Of a stretch of DNA of 64,000 nt, positions 31,297 through 45,500 are shown in pieces. The translations under genes were made by a program, and so were the position numbers. Origin of the DNA: Mytilus trossulus (lineage: Eukaryota > Mollusca > Bivalvia > Mytilida > Mytilidae); contig NC_086386.1 of the NCBI RefSeq assembly GCF_036588685.1, forward strand, positions 5,302,117 to 5,366,116, given 5' to 3'. The notes under the pieces were generated by a model, which saw nothing but the letters and a program-made list of their open reading frames with translations, was not told the origin of the DNA and searched no databases. Numbering within the stretch: the first letter of the stretch is position 1; each line of letters opens with the position of its first letter.

Positions 31297-32771
31297 CTAG
31301 GCAAAAAAGAAACGTTACATCATACCACATCTTCATTTTTTTTTATATATTACATGAATATACGATCATTTATTTTTTTTAATCATGGAAATTGATAACA
31401 CAAATATTAATGGAATAGTTAGCTAACATAATTTTAACAAAACAATAACAAGTTTTCTTTCTTGAAAACAATATTGCACATTTTCGGACAATTTTAACAG
31501 GACGAGTACAGAATTCAGGTTAATATGTCAATACCTTGTATCACCACCTCTTGCATTTATGACCGACTGATATCTCCGGCGCATGGAATCAATAAGACGT
31601 CGAATAAAGTCTTCAGGGATGTTGTTCCATTTCCTGAAAAGTGCTGTTCGGAGCTGGGCGAGCGTTTCCGGTTGATTTTGGCTATTTTTGATACGTCGTC
31701 CAAGTTCGTCCCAAAAATGTTCAATTGCCGATAAATCTGGAGACATTGATGTCCAAGGTAATATACGAATATAGTTATTCTCCAATAAGGTCATCAAAAT
31801 GTGTGCCACGTGACAACGGGCTTTGTCCAGCTGACAAACGTTGTTAAACGATGTTTTTCGGAGAAACGGGAGATCAACTGGAGCCAGAATGTCGTCCCTA
31901 TACCTTGTTGCATCTAGGTTACCAACAAATCTTTTGAGCTCGGTACGTTCCTGGTAGGTTATTCCGCCCAATACCATGATTCTGCCACAACTAAACTGTT
32001 TCCTGCACGAATACGTCAGAAAATCGTTGCCAAATTTCAATTTGAATTTAGGTTCATCGGTAAACAGAACCTGTCTCCATGTTTGCCTATTCCATCGAAT
32101 CCATACCCGTGTCCATTGAAGTCGCGCTATCCTGTGGCGCTGCGTAAGTATAGGTCTCTCCAATAGACGACGAGCTCTTCGACCAACTTGACGCAATCGG
32201 TTACGAACTGTTTGTGCAGATATTTTGTTGTTATGTCTTCCGTGGGTTTGTCGTGCAGTTTATGACGCGTTTACAAATCAAGTCCAGAGATGAATGGTGC
32301 GGATGTGCCTGTCTTGACGTTGCGTCGTTTCACGTGGCCGATTATTTGTTGTGCCAGTATCTCTAAGACGAGTCTGTAACCTTGCAATAATCGTTCTAGA
32401 GACATTAAAATTATTTGCACACTGCACTAGAGTCATTCCTTCGGCCAACACCCCAAGAGCTCGTTCTCTCTCATTTTGGCGTAGACGGGACATTGTTGTA
32501 CGTGTAACAGTTTCAATTTTTATAGTGCTTCCTTTTGTTAACAATCGTATTCAACATAATAAATAACAAAAAAGACAACTCGATTCCAACTCTATACAGG
32601 TAAAATTTAAAAAAAATGGTTATTTGTGTGAAATTTCCGTCATTTTTATAAATGAGGAAATTTGATAGATACATCATTCAGGTTACTAGTTTTTATCATT
32701 AAAATATTTAAAATTAATATATGTGATATTTTCAAATTAAAAACCAATTTCATGTTTCTTTTGTTGCCTAC
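31297..32771 (-). mobile_element. Tc1/mariner-like transposon, nearly complete
   Basis: Terminal inverted repeats of about 20 bp (left CTAGGCAAAAAAGAAACGT; right end inverted GTAGGCAACAAAAGAAACAT) are flanked by TA on each side, the Tc1/mariner target site. The element is 1475 bp and carries one transposase reading on the minus strand. It lies in the minus-strand 3' flank of the CA-related gene, beyond its last exon, in the same orientation. TIR mismatches and internal stops show an old, inactive copy. Confidence 0.88.
31528..32493 (-). pseudogene. Tc1-like transposase, interrupted by two stops
   Basis: One reading frame runs from ATG at 32493 to the stop at 31528, about 321 codons, close to the usual size. 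The N-terminal part (32493-32278) is a helix-turn-helix DNA-binding domain (EGMTLVQCANNFNVSRTII). The C-terminal part holds the DDE catalytic core: Asp in LFTDEPKF, Asp in CQLDKARCH and Glu in SPDLSAIEHFWDEL, the DD34E Tc1 arrangement. Between them the same frame carries a TGA and a TAA about 18 bp apart (32280-32260 region) with recognisable Tc1 sequence on both sides. It is therefore a nonsense-mutated rather than frameshifted copy. DKARCH replaces the usual DNARPH, another sign of decay. Confidence 0.88.
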
Positions 32772-32856
32772 TATATATAGCTAATTCACAATCTGTCTCT
32801 AATACTATTTTATGCTCAGATATTTGTATTACAACCAAAGGGCTCATGATGAGTAA

Positions 32857-32862
32857 TTTATT
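32857..32862 (-). terminator. Possible poly(A) signal for the CA-related gene
   Basis: AATAAA on the minus strand about 590 bp after the predicted stop codon at 33454. It is the first perfect hexamer I noticed in that direction and falls just outside the Tc1-like element. Weak support only. Confidence 0.25.
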
Positions 32863-33453
32863 ACAATGGTTTCATAATTGACACAATGAATATGATATAA
32901 ATCATCTACAAAAGAACTAAATAATGTCAATTAAGTATATGAACAACAGTCCCACATATAAACAAAATATAACAATAAGTGTCCAAAGACCCGACTTGTC
33001 ATTAGATATTAAGCACATACACAGAGACAGCAAAAGGCAAAAGGCAAAAAGACAAGAGACCAATCTAAGAGTACTTCAAAATGAAAATTGAAGAAATGGT
33101 GATACATGACCATTGAGATAAAATATTTGCTAGAGTAAAAATAAATACTTACAAGAAATAAATTTCCTAACATGAAGACAATTTCTTATGCAACGTTTTT
33201 GCACAGATCGAAGACATCTAAAAATGTCAATTCATTATTGCTTTCTGTAACATATGCATCACTTTAAATTTACACATTTTGTCTATATATTCATTGTAAA
33301 GCTGTTTATATAAAGAATGAACCAAATAACCTTTGAAATAAAGATATGGATAGGGTCGGTTAGATTAATAACTCTCTAGAGGTTTGCAGCAATAATTATG
33401 GAATTTTAATTAAATACAAACCTCATTGTGTCAGGGCAACCAAAGATCATCAG

Positions 33454-33506
33454 TCACGCCAAAGGTAATAAAACCAGCAATCTTAACGGCCAGGCTGCGT
33501 AACTTC
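33454..33506 (-). CDS. CA-related gene, exon 9 (hydrophobic C-terminus)
   Basis: After acceptor AAATTTCAG, the phase-1 join completes Gly and gives GSYAAWPLRLLVLLPLA then TGA. The small residues (G, S, A, A) followed by a run of about ten hydrophobics with no cytoplasmic tail fit a GPI-attachment signal. It sits 18.8 kb from exon 8, beyond a large repeat-filled intron. In-phase joining and the sensible product support it, but a 53-bp coding match is short enough to need transcript proof. Confidence 0.55.
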
Positions 33507-36500
33507 CTGAAATTTCAAATTAATAATAAAACAAATTAATATCACCTAAGTGTTTAGTTTCCTTTTTCTGAAGAAGTGTAAATGACCTCGCATAGATCGA
33601 TGTTTTATGATATGAAGTGTATAACAAATATTGATACATCAGGGAAAATATTTTATAGCTCCAACTTGTTTTCCTTATCGTATATGCAAAATAAGCTAGA
33701 CGTTTTGAGTATTATCAATGTTAAATAAATTTGAAATGAATATGTTATATAAAAACATACACCTATCAGTAAGTCGATGTTTACATTTATATTTTTCAAT
33801 AATGTTTAAAAAAAATAGTTAAAAAGAAAAAAAAAACATCGATTCAGCAGTGACAGTTGAGTATAAAACTAATAATACCTCATTCCTGTTTGTAATTTAA
33901 AAATCGATTAGTTGAAGAACAAGAAACTTCAAGACAAAATAGTAGTTGCAATTTCTGTAAAATAAAGATCCTACAAATTTATGTAACACGATGTAAACTT
34001 CAGGAATCCTTTGTCGTTATTGTTTGTTTTTTATTGGTACTCTGATTTTTCATCAATTAGTTCGATACGATGGGAAAGCTGACAAAACATAGGACAGAAC
34101 AGAAAGATTAAACAAACATTAAAGAGCTGAAATAAACGAAAAATTGCTGAAGGGAGGATTTACTATAAGACGTCACCGTACTTTTCTATCCCAAATTCAT
34201 GTATTTGGTTTTGTTGTTATTTTTGTTATTCTGTTCGGATTTTGTCTAATGCTTAGTCCGTTTCTGTGTGTGTTACATTTTAATGTTGTGTCATTGTTCT
34301 CCTCTTATATGTTAATGCGTGTCCCTCAGTTTTAGTTTGTTATCCCGATTTTGTTTTTCGTCCATATATTTACGAGTTTTGAACAGCGGTATACTACTGT
34401 TGCCTTTATTTGTATTAAGTTTTCAAATGAATTTTCATTTTTCTCAAAAGAAATAAATAATAAAAAACATTTATAAAGTGGTCCAAATATGACATAGCAC
34501 ACTGGCAAATGATTGACCCTGTATTTATTGTAGGTCAATAAAAAAGCTTATAAAAAATCAACCATATCTCGTTTTGTAAGAACAAGAGATTTATTATCTG
34601 AAACATGAACTTTGAATTCTTTGTTTTAAAATGAAAACTTGATCTTCGCTATTAGGGATTCAAAACCAGATATACTTAATAGTCAAATATTTCAGAGGAT
34701 TTGAAATTAAAAAACTTTGATGGTTCATAAAATATAGTCAATAAATAAGATACGTCCTAAATCCTAAACTGAAAACAAATAATAATGAGGAATTCAAAAT
34801 TTGAAATACTGCTATGTATTCATCAGTACGTATATGATCACTATCAAACATTTCCTGAAGTTTCCGTTTATAAAATTATAGAAATGATTACAAAACAAAG
34901 GTTTTAACACCCTCAGAGAAATTTACCCTAGATATATTCGGCTTTTATACGAGGTTCGTTTTGATTATATAGCTTTCTAACCTTTTTTGATATTTTTACA
35001 TCCTTGGCGTTCTAAAATTCCACTTTGAGTGCTTCTTGTAAAAGTTAATATGGAAAAGCATCTTGGCACATGAAAAGAATAACTTGTTGTTTTTATAATT
35101 TTGCAATTTTTAAGATTTTCTCTCTGTTAGGTAAAACTGAACAATGAGCATATAACCCGAAAAAGAAATCATAAGAAAGTTCAGTATATTATCTTCTTTA
35201 TATTTTATAAATCAGTGATCTGGAGTTGATAGTTGTTTGACCTATAAATGATTATACAGTGTCCTCCATGTCTCCTTTAGCTTTGTTGTACCAACATATT
35301 GCTGTCTCATTTATTGATATCATCATTTTTTTTATATTCAAATAGGGATTACGTGTTTGTTCACCTTACTTTATTACACAATATGTCATAACAGTATATA
35401 CATAGTAACATATTACATTGTCCGAAGCAGTTTTAACTGTTGAGCATTATTTTCTGGTTAGCTAAATTGTACATTGAATTTCAACTTCAGGTTATGCATC
35501 TCTGTTGATCCCTCTGATCTTTCGTTAAAACAAATCCTCTCAGATTATTTGTCACCCAATTGTAACAATTTTATGTATAGTTGCATGCTCTTTCGAAATG
35601 ATTTCACAACGTTGTACATGACCAGACACCTATTAAAATCTTCTGATTGTTTTAGTGTTTTAATTTTATGGGACTATACTTTTATCTTTGCCATGCTTAC
35701 TAAGCATTTAATTATATGACTCTGAAAGTTATATGGATTCGATGCATGTTATTGCGGTATCAATCTATCATATATGAAGCAATAGCATTGAATGTAACGC
35801 TTAGGTACACAAACTGGTTGCTAAAACGAAACATAAAATCGTTAGTATCTAATTTGATAATATCCTAAGGAGGTTTTGTCGTTGTTATGTTGTCATTTTA
35901 GTATAAATGGTATAGTAAACCGGAAATTAAAAACAAATAAAAGGTTTGTCCTGAACATTCAGTCCGAGCTATTTTGCTAATAATTCGTATAACACAACAT
36001 GTAAAACAATTGAGTTTCACCACCGGACACTCAATCAAGGGGAAATAATAACACACAAAATATTTGTACAAATGATTATAGTTTCAAATATTGTCTCATT
36101 TTTTTTTGTTGTCTTTTCATAAACACGACAAACATACACGAGTCTATAGAAAGAAATAACTCTAAGTCGATAAATACATCGATTGAATGAAGAATCGACA
36201 GACTGACCGATCGATCTATTGATCGATATAGAGATGAATAGATATATAAGTGATACATCTGAATAATTACTTTTAACATTATTTCATATTTGTTCTAGAT
36301 AAGAATTCAGAAATCATTTATCACGAAACTCACCTTAACTGAAAAAATTTTAAGAACGTACTTTGAAGTTGGAAGAACAGTGCAAGATACATCTATTTCA
36401 TTTAAAATGTCACTGCATAATTTTGATTAAATCTACTGCGTTGCGCATCCACAAAAGATTTTAAATACAATTATATTAGTAAACATAAATAATGCATTAA

Positions 36501-39500
36501 CGGAGTACAAAACTTAATCGTAATCAGATACAGAAACAAAACAATATTTGATGAATCATTTTGATAAGCCTACATACATTAGGTGTTGTTGTCTACCCTT
36601 AATATTAAGGAATAATGTTTATAATGTTAAGTTGACATCCGGTTCACCGCCTGTTTTCTCATTTTATAGCGGTTTTTTTTTAATGACTGTGTGGTATCGG
36701 ATGCTGTGGACTTTATAATTATCATATAGTTAGTGACAGCCATTGATGTTTTATTAGTAAGCTGTTATTGCATTTTTTTCCGAAATGAATTATTTTAGAG
36801 GTTAATTGCTATATAAAGGCGTTTCGCTTGAATTTTATGGGCATACCTCGTGCTTCTCACTTTATCGTCATAAGGTACGGTCGAGCCAAATTATATAATT
36901 GGATGTCATTGTTGCCAATTCAGGTCATTTCTATATTTTATTAGATAAGAAAGACCTGATCATATTCTAAATGGTTCCACTATCATTCATTCGTCGTTTA
37001 TGACATTAAAATTGGACTATCTAAATTCAAGTGAGACCCATTAAAAATGTAATAATTGTAAGTTATTATTAAAATTAGATTTTAGTTAGTCAAAATCGGT
37101 AATTCTTACGGTTGATAACAATAATCAATATGTTTTATAATATAATTTAAATACAGTTGTATCCCAGAAAATAAACCTTTCTCTTCTTATAATTTCTGAA
37201 TTTATCTAATGTAACTTGAACACAAGGTATTTTATTAATCAAATCAACACCGACATGACCTTATGATACCCACGGGAACCATCAATTTACTAGAAAATGT
37301 ATCGACTTATTATTAGCAGATTGAATTACACATTTCAAATATCATGCGTGCATAGTGCTTTTTTGAATCTATAGATACATTTGTTTTTGTTTCATTTGTT
37401 TGTTTTTGGTACTGGTATATTTGAAATTTCTATGATATCTTACGTTTCTTCAATGCTGTCTGAGTTAATGGGAGGAAAATAATGCTGTGTCTGATATGTA
37501 GTTTTGACTACCTTTTAAAAAAAAAATAATTTGAGAATATTTTGTTACTTGTTCAAATTACAGATCTGATTTTCTTTATTTAATCTGTATACAATCGACT
37601 CTAGGATGCTATTTATAGCTTGACTTATTATTAAGGCACCGTCTACTTGATGTTGTTCACTAGATGTTGTTGTTTTAATGTTTTGTTGTTGTTCACTTTT
37701 ATCTCACATATAATTTTTTGCATTATCATCATTCTATACAAACTCTGATAAAATTATAATAATTAACATTTATCGACAATTGATTTTCTTAATCATCGAC
37801 ACGACCTGATACTCGGGAATATATATATTAGGCAGGGATGTCACATAACAGTCAAACATAAAAGTTTATACGCGTCTATTTATCAGTATTGCACGCGACG
37901 TCAATCGTACAATAGAACAAACTCTCTACGTTTTGTACGCACAAACAAGCTGTCTTCCTACCAATTTCATTTTTGTTTTCATATTCTATTTGTTTCAAAA
38001 AAAATATTACCCTGTCAATAACTAAACTTTGCATTTTACTTTTTGATACGGAATTCCTCAGCTTAAGTATCAGCTCCTCCCATTGTCAGTTCGCTTGCTG
38101 TTCTGGTTGATAAAGTATCTTCCTAAAGCAACTATGTCAATATTCTATATTTATGCATCAAGCTTATCATGTAAATATAAGAAAAATAATAAGTTACTAG
38201 TGTTACCGATGAAACTTTTGATATTAAAGTATCAATTGACACAATTCAGTCAGATCAACTTAATCAGTAACTCATAATGCTATAATTGACAATTTCAAGA
38301 CATGAAAACGGAAACAGACGTTCAAGGTCTAGGAATAAAATGAATTGGGATGATGCTATCTCTGCATCTAAAAGTTTAATGGCTTCCTGACACCCGAGAT
38401 ATAACAAATTCTACCCACTTAATTGTTTCATTTATTTGTTCCAGAACACGTGAAAGCAATTTGCATAGAACAAGATGGATCACCGCACGCTGATAGAGAG
38501 TAGAAACTGTGCTTGTAGTCGATGATAAAGTTATTTTAATGGCAACTCAATCATGCGTTGTATATTTTATTTCTGATATACGTTATGTTACACTTTTATT
38601 ACACCTATGAGAGCTTATTGGTATATTTGATATGCGGGTGTTTTGTTTTATTTCCGAGACATTTTAAAACAAGTGAAAAACAAATTTCCGTGGTAATGAT
38701 ATATATTTGAAAAAGGGGACAGTACCAAGATGACTAAGAGTTATAAAAACCAAAAGTTGAAGATGAAAAACCCAGCATGAATTGTTTTAAACATATTTTG
38801 AACTATTAATAATAAAAATGTTATGGATATAACGTTGAAAGTAATAGATATAAACAGATGAAAAGAACAATCTGGTCATGACTTGTCTACGATATTATTG
38901 ACATGCAGTTATAAGGAATTATTTTCATATTTGAATAATGTTACAAATGTGAAATAATATACATACATGTCATAGAAATTGGCAAGCTAAATCATGTTTG
39001 AGATTTCTCTTGAACATAAACAGAATACAATTCTGGTTGTTATTTTGGACTGTTATTTGTTCTTCATTGACATATAGTTTAAATTTAATTGCGTCTTTTG
39101 GCATCCCTTTAATGTGATAGAACTAATTCATCAACAACTTAAAATTGCAATATGGGATGTTAGTTTTTTAATAGTCATACTCTTGTATAGTGTTTTTACA
39201 GTTTTTGAACGTTTTAGTTTAGTTTAAAGTAAATTTCAGTACGTATCAATATGGATAGGAAGTATTCAAAAATGGAGCATATCGAGTCCGTTTAATTCAA
39301 AAGATACGTAACGCTTGAGGGATGTATCTATCTAAAAATGCGATAGATCAGTTCAGTTCATTGACAATTGTTTGCTTAGCTATCACACTATTAACTAAGC
39401 TTGAGCTAACGGTATCTATGTTACATTTATGTTAACACAGTATGTTGCATGCCAACACTCGTCATATCAAACTGACAGGTAAGGAGGACCGTCTGCAGAA

Positions 39501-42500
39501 CTGTGACAAAAATAAGTATTTATTATACAAGGATACTTATTTATATTTTCAAAAGTAAATCAAAAAGTCAAATTTTCATAAAGATCAGTTTTCAATAGGA
39601 GGAAAATTTAAAACGGAAAGTCCTTGATCAAATGGCGAAATCAAAATGCTAAAACACCTCAAACGAAAGGACAACACATGTCACATTTCTGACTTGGTAC
39701 AGGCATTTTCTTATGTAAAAAATGGTATATTGTAGTTGGTTATATAGCTAGCTAGACCTCTCACTTGTATCGCACAAAATTCCATTATATTGAAAACGAT
39801 GTGTTAACAAAACAAACAGACATAATAGGTGAAAATTTAAAACAGGGGCACAGCAGTCAACAGTGACGGGATTAATAAGTAAAGAGTAGTCACGTCATAT
39901 GTATCAAAGAAAAAACTAAAAGGCATACGGACAAATGGTAGAAGCAAAAATGAAATATACACAATTGATCATAAAACAATAACTCAATTAAGGGATGTAA
40001 ACGTTCAGAGCCCCGTCATATGTAAAAACAAGTAAATTCTTGGTGCACAGTTTAGTCTGCTCAATAATTCGTCTTACATCTATGTATTGATAGTAGGGTC
40101 GGTTGAAGACAAAGCTCATGAACAAACAGATAAGTATTGCATTCCAATTGTGAACATTCTGATGTACAGTAGTTGTCGTTTGTTTATGTAATATATACGT
40201 GTTTTTCGTTTGTCGTTTTGTTTATACAGATTAGACCGTTGGTTTTCCCGTTTGAATAGTTTTACACTAGTAATTTTGGGGCCCTTTATAGCTTGTTGTT
40301 CGGTGTGAGCCAAGGCTCCGTGTTGAAGGCCGTACTTAAACCTATAATGGTTTACTTTTTAAATTGTTATTTGGATGGAGAGTTGTCTCATTGGCACTCA
40401 CACCACATCTTCTTATATCTATTCAATTTCTATGCAGCATCATTTTAGCTGTGAATGGAGTATACATTTCACATTTGATACGACATTATTGAGCTTGGAA
40501 TTTCTATCAGGATTTCCTTGTTTGATAGTTAAAGGAAACCTATAAAATCAAAAGCTCCAAAATGTTACGTAAGAGTCATCATATCGATAATATTAGAAGG
40601 ATGGCATCGTCAGTTAGTTTGTTGATTTATGAAATACATGTGCCATAAACCAAACACGTGTTTCAAATGTCGCAGCAACAAAACCGTCCTCTAGTTTGGA
40701 TTTGTGATTTCACCAAAAGTGTTCAGGGTGCTCACTCTGTAATCTTTGAATAAGTGTTTTGTGACTGTTTATAAAAAGAAGATGTGGTATGATTGCCAAT
40801 GAGACAATTATCCACAAAAGACCAAAATGACACAAACATTAACAATTATAGGTTACCGTACGGCCTTCAACAATGAGCAAAGCCCATACCGCATATTTTT
40901 TGTCTACTCTTTGGTTTTCGTATTTTACCATAGTGTTACCAGTTGCTCCTTCACTTTGATTGTCCGATAGATATCTCTAACAAATTTGTTAAAATTACAT
41001 GCTGTTTAATGCCTGTTTTCTGTACTGTTTAATCGTTTTTGAACGTTCTATAGTCATTGGATACTTTTAGAAAGATGCAGCTATTATTAAACTGATGGTA
41101 ATTGGGAATACCTTGTTTAACTCTTCCAGACACATAGACGTAATTAAGGTCTTAATGGTATGGTTCTCAATGTATTTTTAATGACGTTTCATTAAAAATA
41201 GACCATCCACGATAACAATACTTTAAATTAAATCCGCCATCGCAAAACCTATCATATCTTTGTGTCATCTATCAACATTTCCCAGAAGTCATTCTTAATG
41301 GAATCTAAATAGGATGAGACATTACAAATGCGTGGAGATTAACAGTTATTGCTCTCATTATTAAATGACATTTTGTTTGTAGTTATCCGTGAATGACCAG
41401 ATAGGCTTACATTTGGTGGCTTTATACACTTTGTATAGACACATATCAAGGACAGATAGATATAACGCCAACTTGTTTCCTTTATTCAAACGAATATTTG
41501 TACTTTGTCAAAAACTAAAACACGCAATTTTCAATTAATAGTTGCACAAAGTAAAAACAAAGCCACGGGAAAACACACTGCCGTAAAGTTATATAAACGA
41601 GAAGAATGTCAGACAAACACCAGAGTTTACAAAAAGCTAAGAACATACTATCATAAAGAACTCTTGATTGAAACACCCAATTTACGTCTACAAATAGATA
41701 TTTGGATGCAAAGAGCTTTTGAAAATTATTTAGAAATTGGTCATTATCAAGTATATGCAGATGAAATCTGTACTGAAACCAAAACAGATAGTCACTTACA
41801 AAGGGAATAAGTATAACTAGGCAATGTTCATGATGTTTGGCATCTTGCCTGTTGAATGGATGCTTACTGGACGTCCATTGACAACCATTTTGTAAATTCG
41901 AAATACAAAAGTATTACAAATGTACAAAATCATATCATTTAGGTGTTATAAAATTATAAGTCGAACAAATTCATCAACTGTTCAATACCCTTTAAAAAAT
42001 GAGAAATAACCCAACGTTTTAACCAAAAAGATTACTCGCTACAAAGTTCATTTTATAATTCTGTCAATAACAAATTACCGTATACCTCGGCATATACACA
42101 TTCTGCTCCAGGGACTTAGACTTCAATTTATATTTTGATCACATGCATAAATTTCCCAATATTTGTGCACATCTAAGCATCATTACTAGTTACCCGTGTG
42201 TGCATGATTGGATATTACGATTAAAGACATTCGACAGATACCAAAGAAATAATCAAACCCTTTAGTCGAAAACAAACAGGCAAAAAAATGACAAAAAAAC
42301 CTACCACATCACAAACAAGAATACACAAATCAAAAAAAAGGCGAAATACCCACCACAAATCAGAGAAAATCTCTGATGTTCCGGATGGTAAGCAGATACT
42401 GATTATCATTTGCCATCCGACGTATTACCCAGGTATGAACATAACGTCTATTCTGTAGGTAACATAGAAATAACTTTTTTAAAAATACTTTGCAATTTTG

Positions 42501-45500
42501 AAACTCTTGTGTTTTAATTTAAGGGACACATAATGGTTCTTATCATACCTACTTCATTTGAAAAAAAAAACCTTTTTAAATAGATTCAGGTACAATTATA
42601 TACAACGTGACACATTAATTTAATGGGATTCGTGATCTTTCTTGTGTATACATGTGTTAAAAGATCGATATAAGAATTTATCAATTTCATTTTAATGCAT
42701 CAATATATAGATATAAACTAATTTTTTTTATAATTACTGCCTGACGTTCACAATTGTGTACTGTCTTTCAAGCGTTTTCATCCCGAGTGCCCCATGATCT
42801 TGTGTTTCATCTCTGATCTGGTCAAACCAAAGATCGATAAATCAGTGTTTGCTGCTTTGTAATAAAGAGACACTATTCGTCGATAAGTTCAAAGACTGGC
42901 CTGCTTTGAGTCTGACTATTTGGTTCTAGTAGAATGATATGTGTACCTTCTTGTGGACTGTTATTTGTTTATAAGCGCAGATGCTCTTCTTAAAAAATAC
43001 GTCAGAAATAAAAATGTCAATATCATTTATAAAATTGTAACATTTAAACGTGATGATAGCTTGATATTATAATTAAATTAACTGCAGCAAATTCAATTAA
43101 TCCATTTCAAACAGGTTTTTGAAATGAAGCAATTATAATATGGACTGACAAATAATTCGTTACTGTCAAATTTTCTATAAATACTCAAATTAAAAGAATA
43201 TTTCTTAAATCAATTTCTTTTTTATGTTCTCATTGAAGTGTGAAAATCTGTGTAAAAATCGATATATCAAATTTCGAAGTTACAATAGTAATGAGTATGT
43301 ATATAAAGAACCATTTTCATTATAAAACTGTTAAAATACCAATATCGAATTGTAGGATAAACTATAGTCCTCAGTGTTCTTTAACTTCGCATTTATTTGG
43401 CTTTTTTTTTTTTTTACATTTTTGGATTCTAACGTCACTGATGAGTCTTTTGTAGACAAAACGCGTGTCTGGCTTATATTCAACATTTAGTCATGGTATC
43501 TATGATGAGTTTATTTATATATCTGATGAATATTGTCGTAGCATACAAGAGTATACGAATTAAACATTGGAATGAGTGATTTTTTAGCCTGCAGTTTTAT
43601 TAATTATATAAGCTCTTAGAATCTATCAGCCCCATCGTTTTTCTTTATATACGACGTATTGTTAGTGCTTCAAAATATTTACTAATGTCGTTTAAATATC
43701 TAATTCAATGTGTATGTACCATAATTTCTGTGAGAAAAGTACCATTTAAAAATAAATGTGAAAAATAAGATTAAAATTGTATGGAAATAAATAAGTAATA
43801 AAATAAGAGTATATTCTTAATCTAATATACTTATAAATTTGTAATAATCAATTTTTAGCATGATCTCGGTCGTTCCACTATTGAGTTTGCAACGTTATAT
43901 CTTAAAGCCTTTTTGGTTTTATATAATTATGTTTTTAGAAATCTTCTTAATTATAAAAAGTGTACCATTTTAGTATGTTGGTTTGCTATTTCATATTTTT
44001 TTTACAGGTTCAAATCTATACAGAATCTAATTTCTTTAATTATGAATAATTCGGATTGAAATTAAATAATGTACTTTAGCATGTTGCTATATTTTTTATA
44101 AAGTCATAAAAAGTCAACTGTTGTGACTACGTCTTTTACTATTGGGTAAATGGTAATGTTGTGTCATGCACAGTCAAATTAATTTTACATTTATTTCCTT
44201 ATCAACAAACATCAGGTGTGAATGTTTTAGGTAATTACATATAATTTGACAATAAAAAATTATCCCTTGCACTAAAATTGGTATATATAACTACTAATTG
44301 TTATTGAATGTTAAAGATACCATTCCATGTTGAACATCATATGATGTAGTAATATCAGTCAGTAAACATACAGCTTAGAGTACAACTGGCATATAGAGAT
44401 GTGCATTTCATACAAATTAGATGATACATCATGCAATGTTATAACAACACGATGGAAACTTGGATAATAATTTTAATAAATTATATGGAATTCTATAAGA
44501 GAGGGAATACTTGTTTATATTATGTCAACACTTCATTATTGTCGGTTTAATGACCGTCCAACAGGCATCTATTCTAGCTAGTACGTCATAAAAACAAATA
44601 CAAAATAAGATGAAATTGACTGATATTTTTTTTTTTAGAAATTGCAAACACTAAACAAAATTTCAAAGATGATAATAGTTATCAAAGGTACCAGGATTAT
44701 AATTTAGTACGCCAGATGCGCGTTGCGTCTATTTAAGACTCATCAGTGACGCTCATGTCAAATTATTTATAAAGCCAAACAAAAGTACAAAGTTGAAGAG
44801 CATTGAGGGTCCAAAATTCCGAAAAGTTGTGCCAAATACGGCTAAGGTAATGTATGCCTGTGATAAGAAAATCCTTACTGGGCTGGTGATACCCTCGGAG
44901 ACAAAACGTCCACCAGCAGTGGCATCGACCCAGTGGTGATTATAGTTATCAAAGGTACCATGATTATAATTAAGTACGCCCGACGCGCGTTTCGTCTTCA
45001 AAATATTTATAAAAAGATGAAATTGAATGAAAACAAAATTAGAAATTATTAACACTAAACAAAATTCTAAAGATGGTAAGCTTTACATAAACATTGCCAT
45101 ATGTATAGGATCAATATGTGTCAGCAACTTGTTAGAACCAAAGGCTTGTTTTCAGTGAGTTTTACTAACTCTTTGGTACCTTTGTTATTAAAAAATGTGT
45201 TTAGGAGTACTCTATGGACTTTGCCATATAAACACAAATAAAGAAACGTGCAGTTTGGACTTGCACATTTTAATTTTTTATGTGGAAAAAAATTAAGGAG
45301 TAAATAAAGATATCGCTATAGTAACACAATGTTATAGTTTATTCATTGGTCAAATTGATGCCACAATCGTTTAGAGTACTTCAGTAGTATTTGTAGAAGA
45401 TGTTCTAAAAATACCAATAAAACATATAATAGTTATCAAAAGTACCAGGATTATAATTGTATACACTAGACGCGCGTTTCGTCTACATAAGTCTCAAAAT

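Noticed and set aside
41505-41810. Plus-strand 101-codon frame with a protein-like composition
   Set aside because: It begins with TTG rather than ATG, and I saw no splice sites or family resemblance. It sits inside the large intron of a minus-strand gene.
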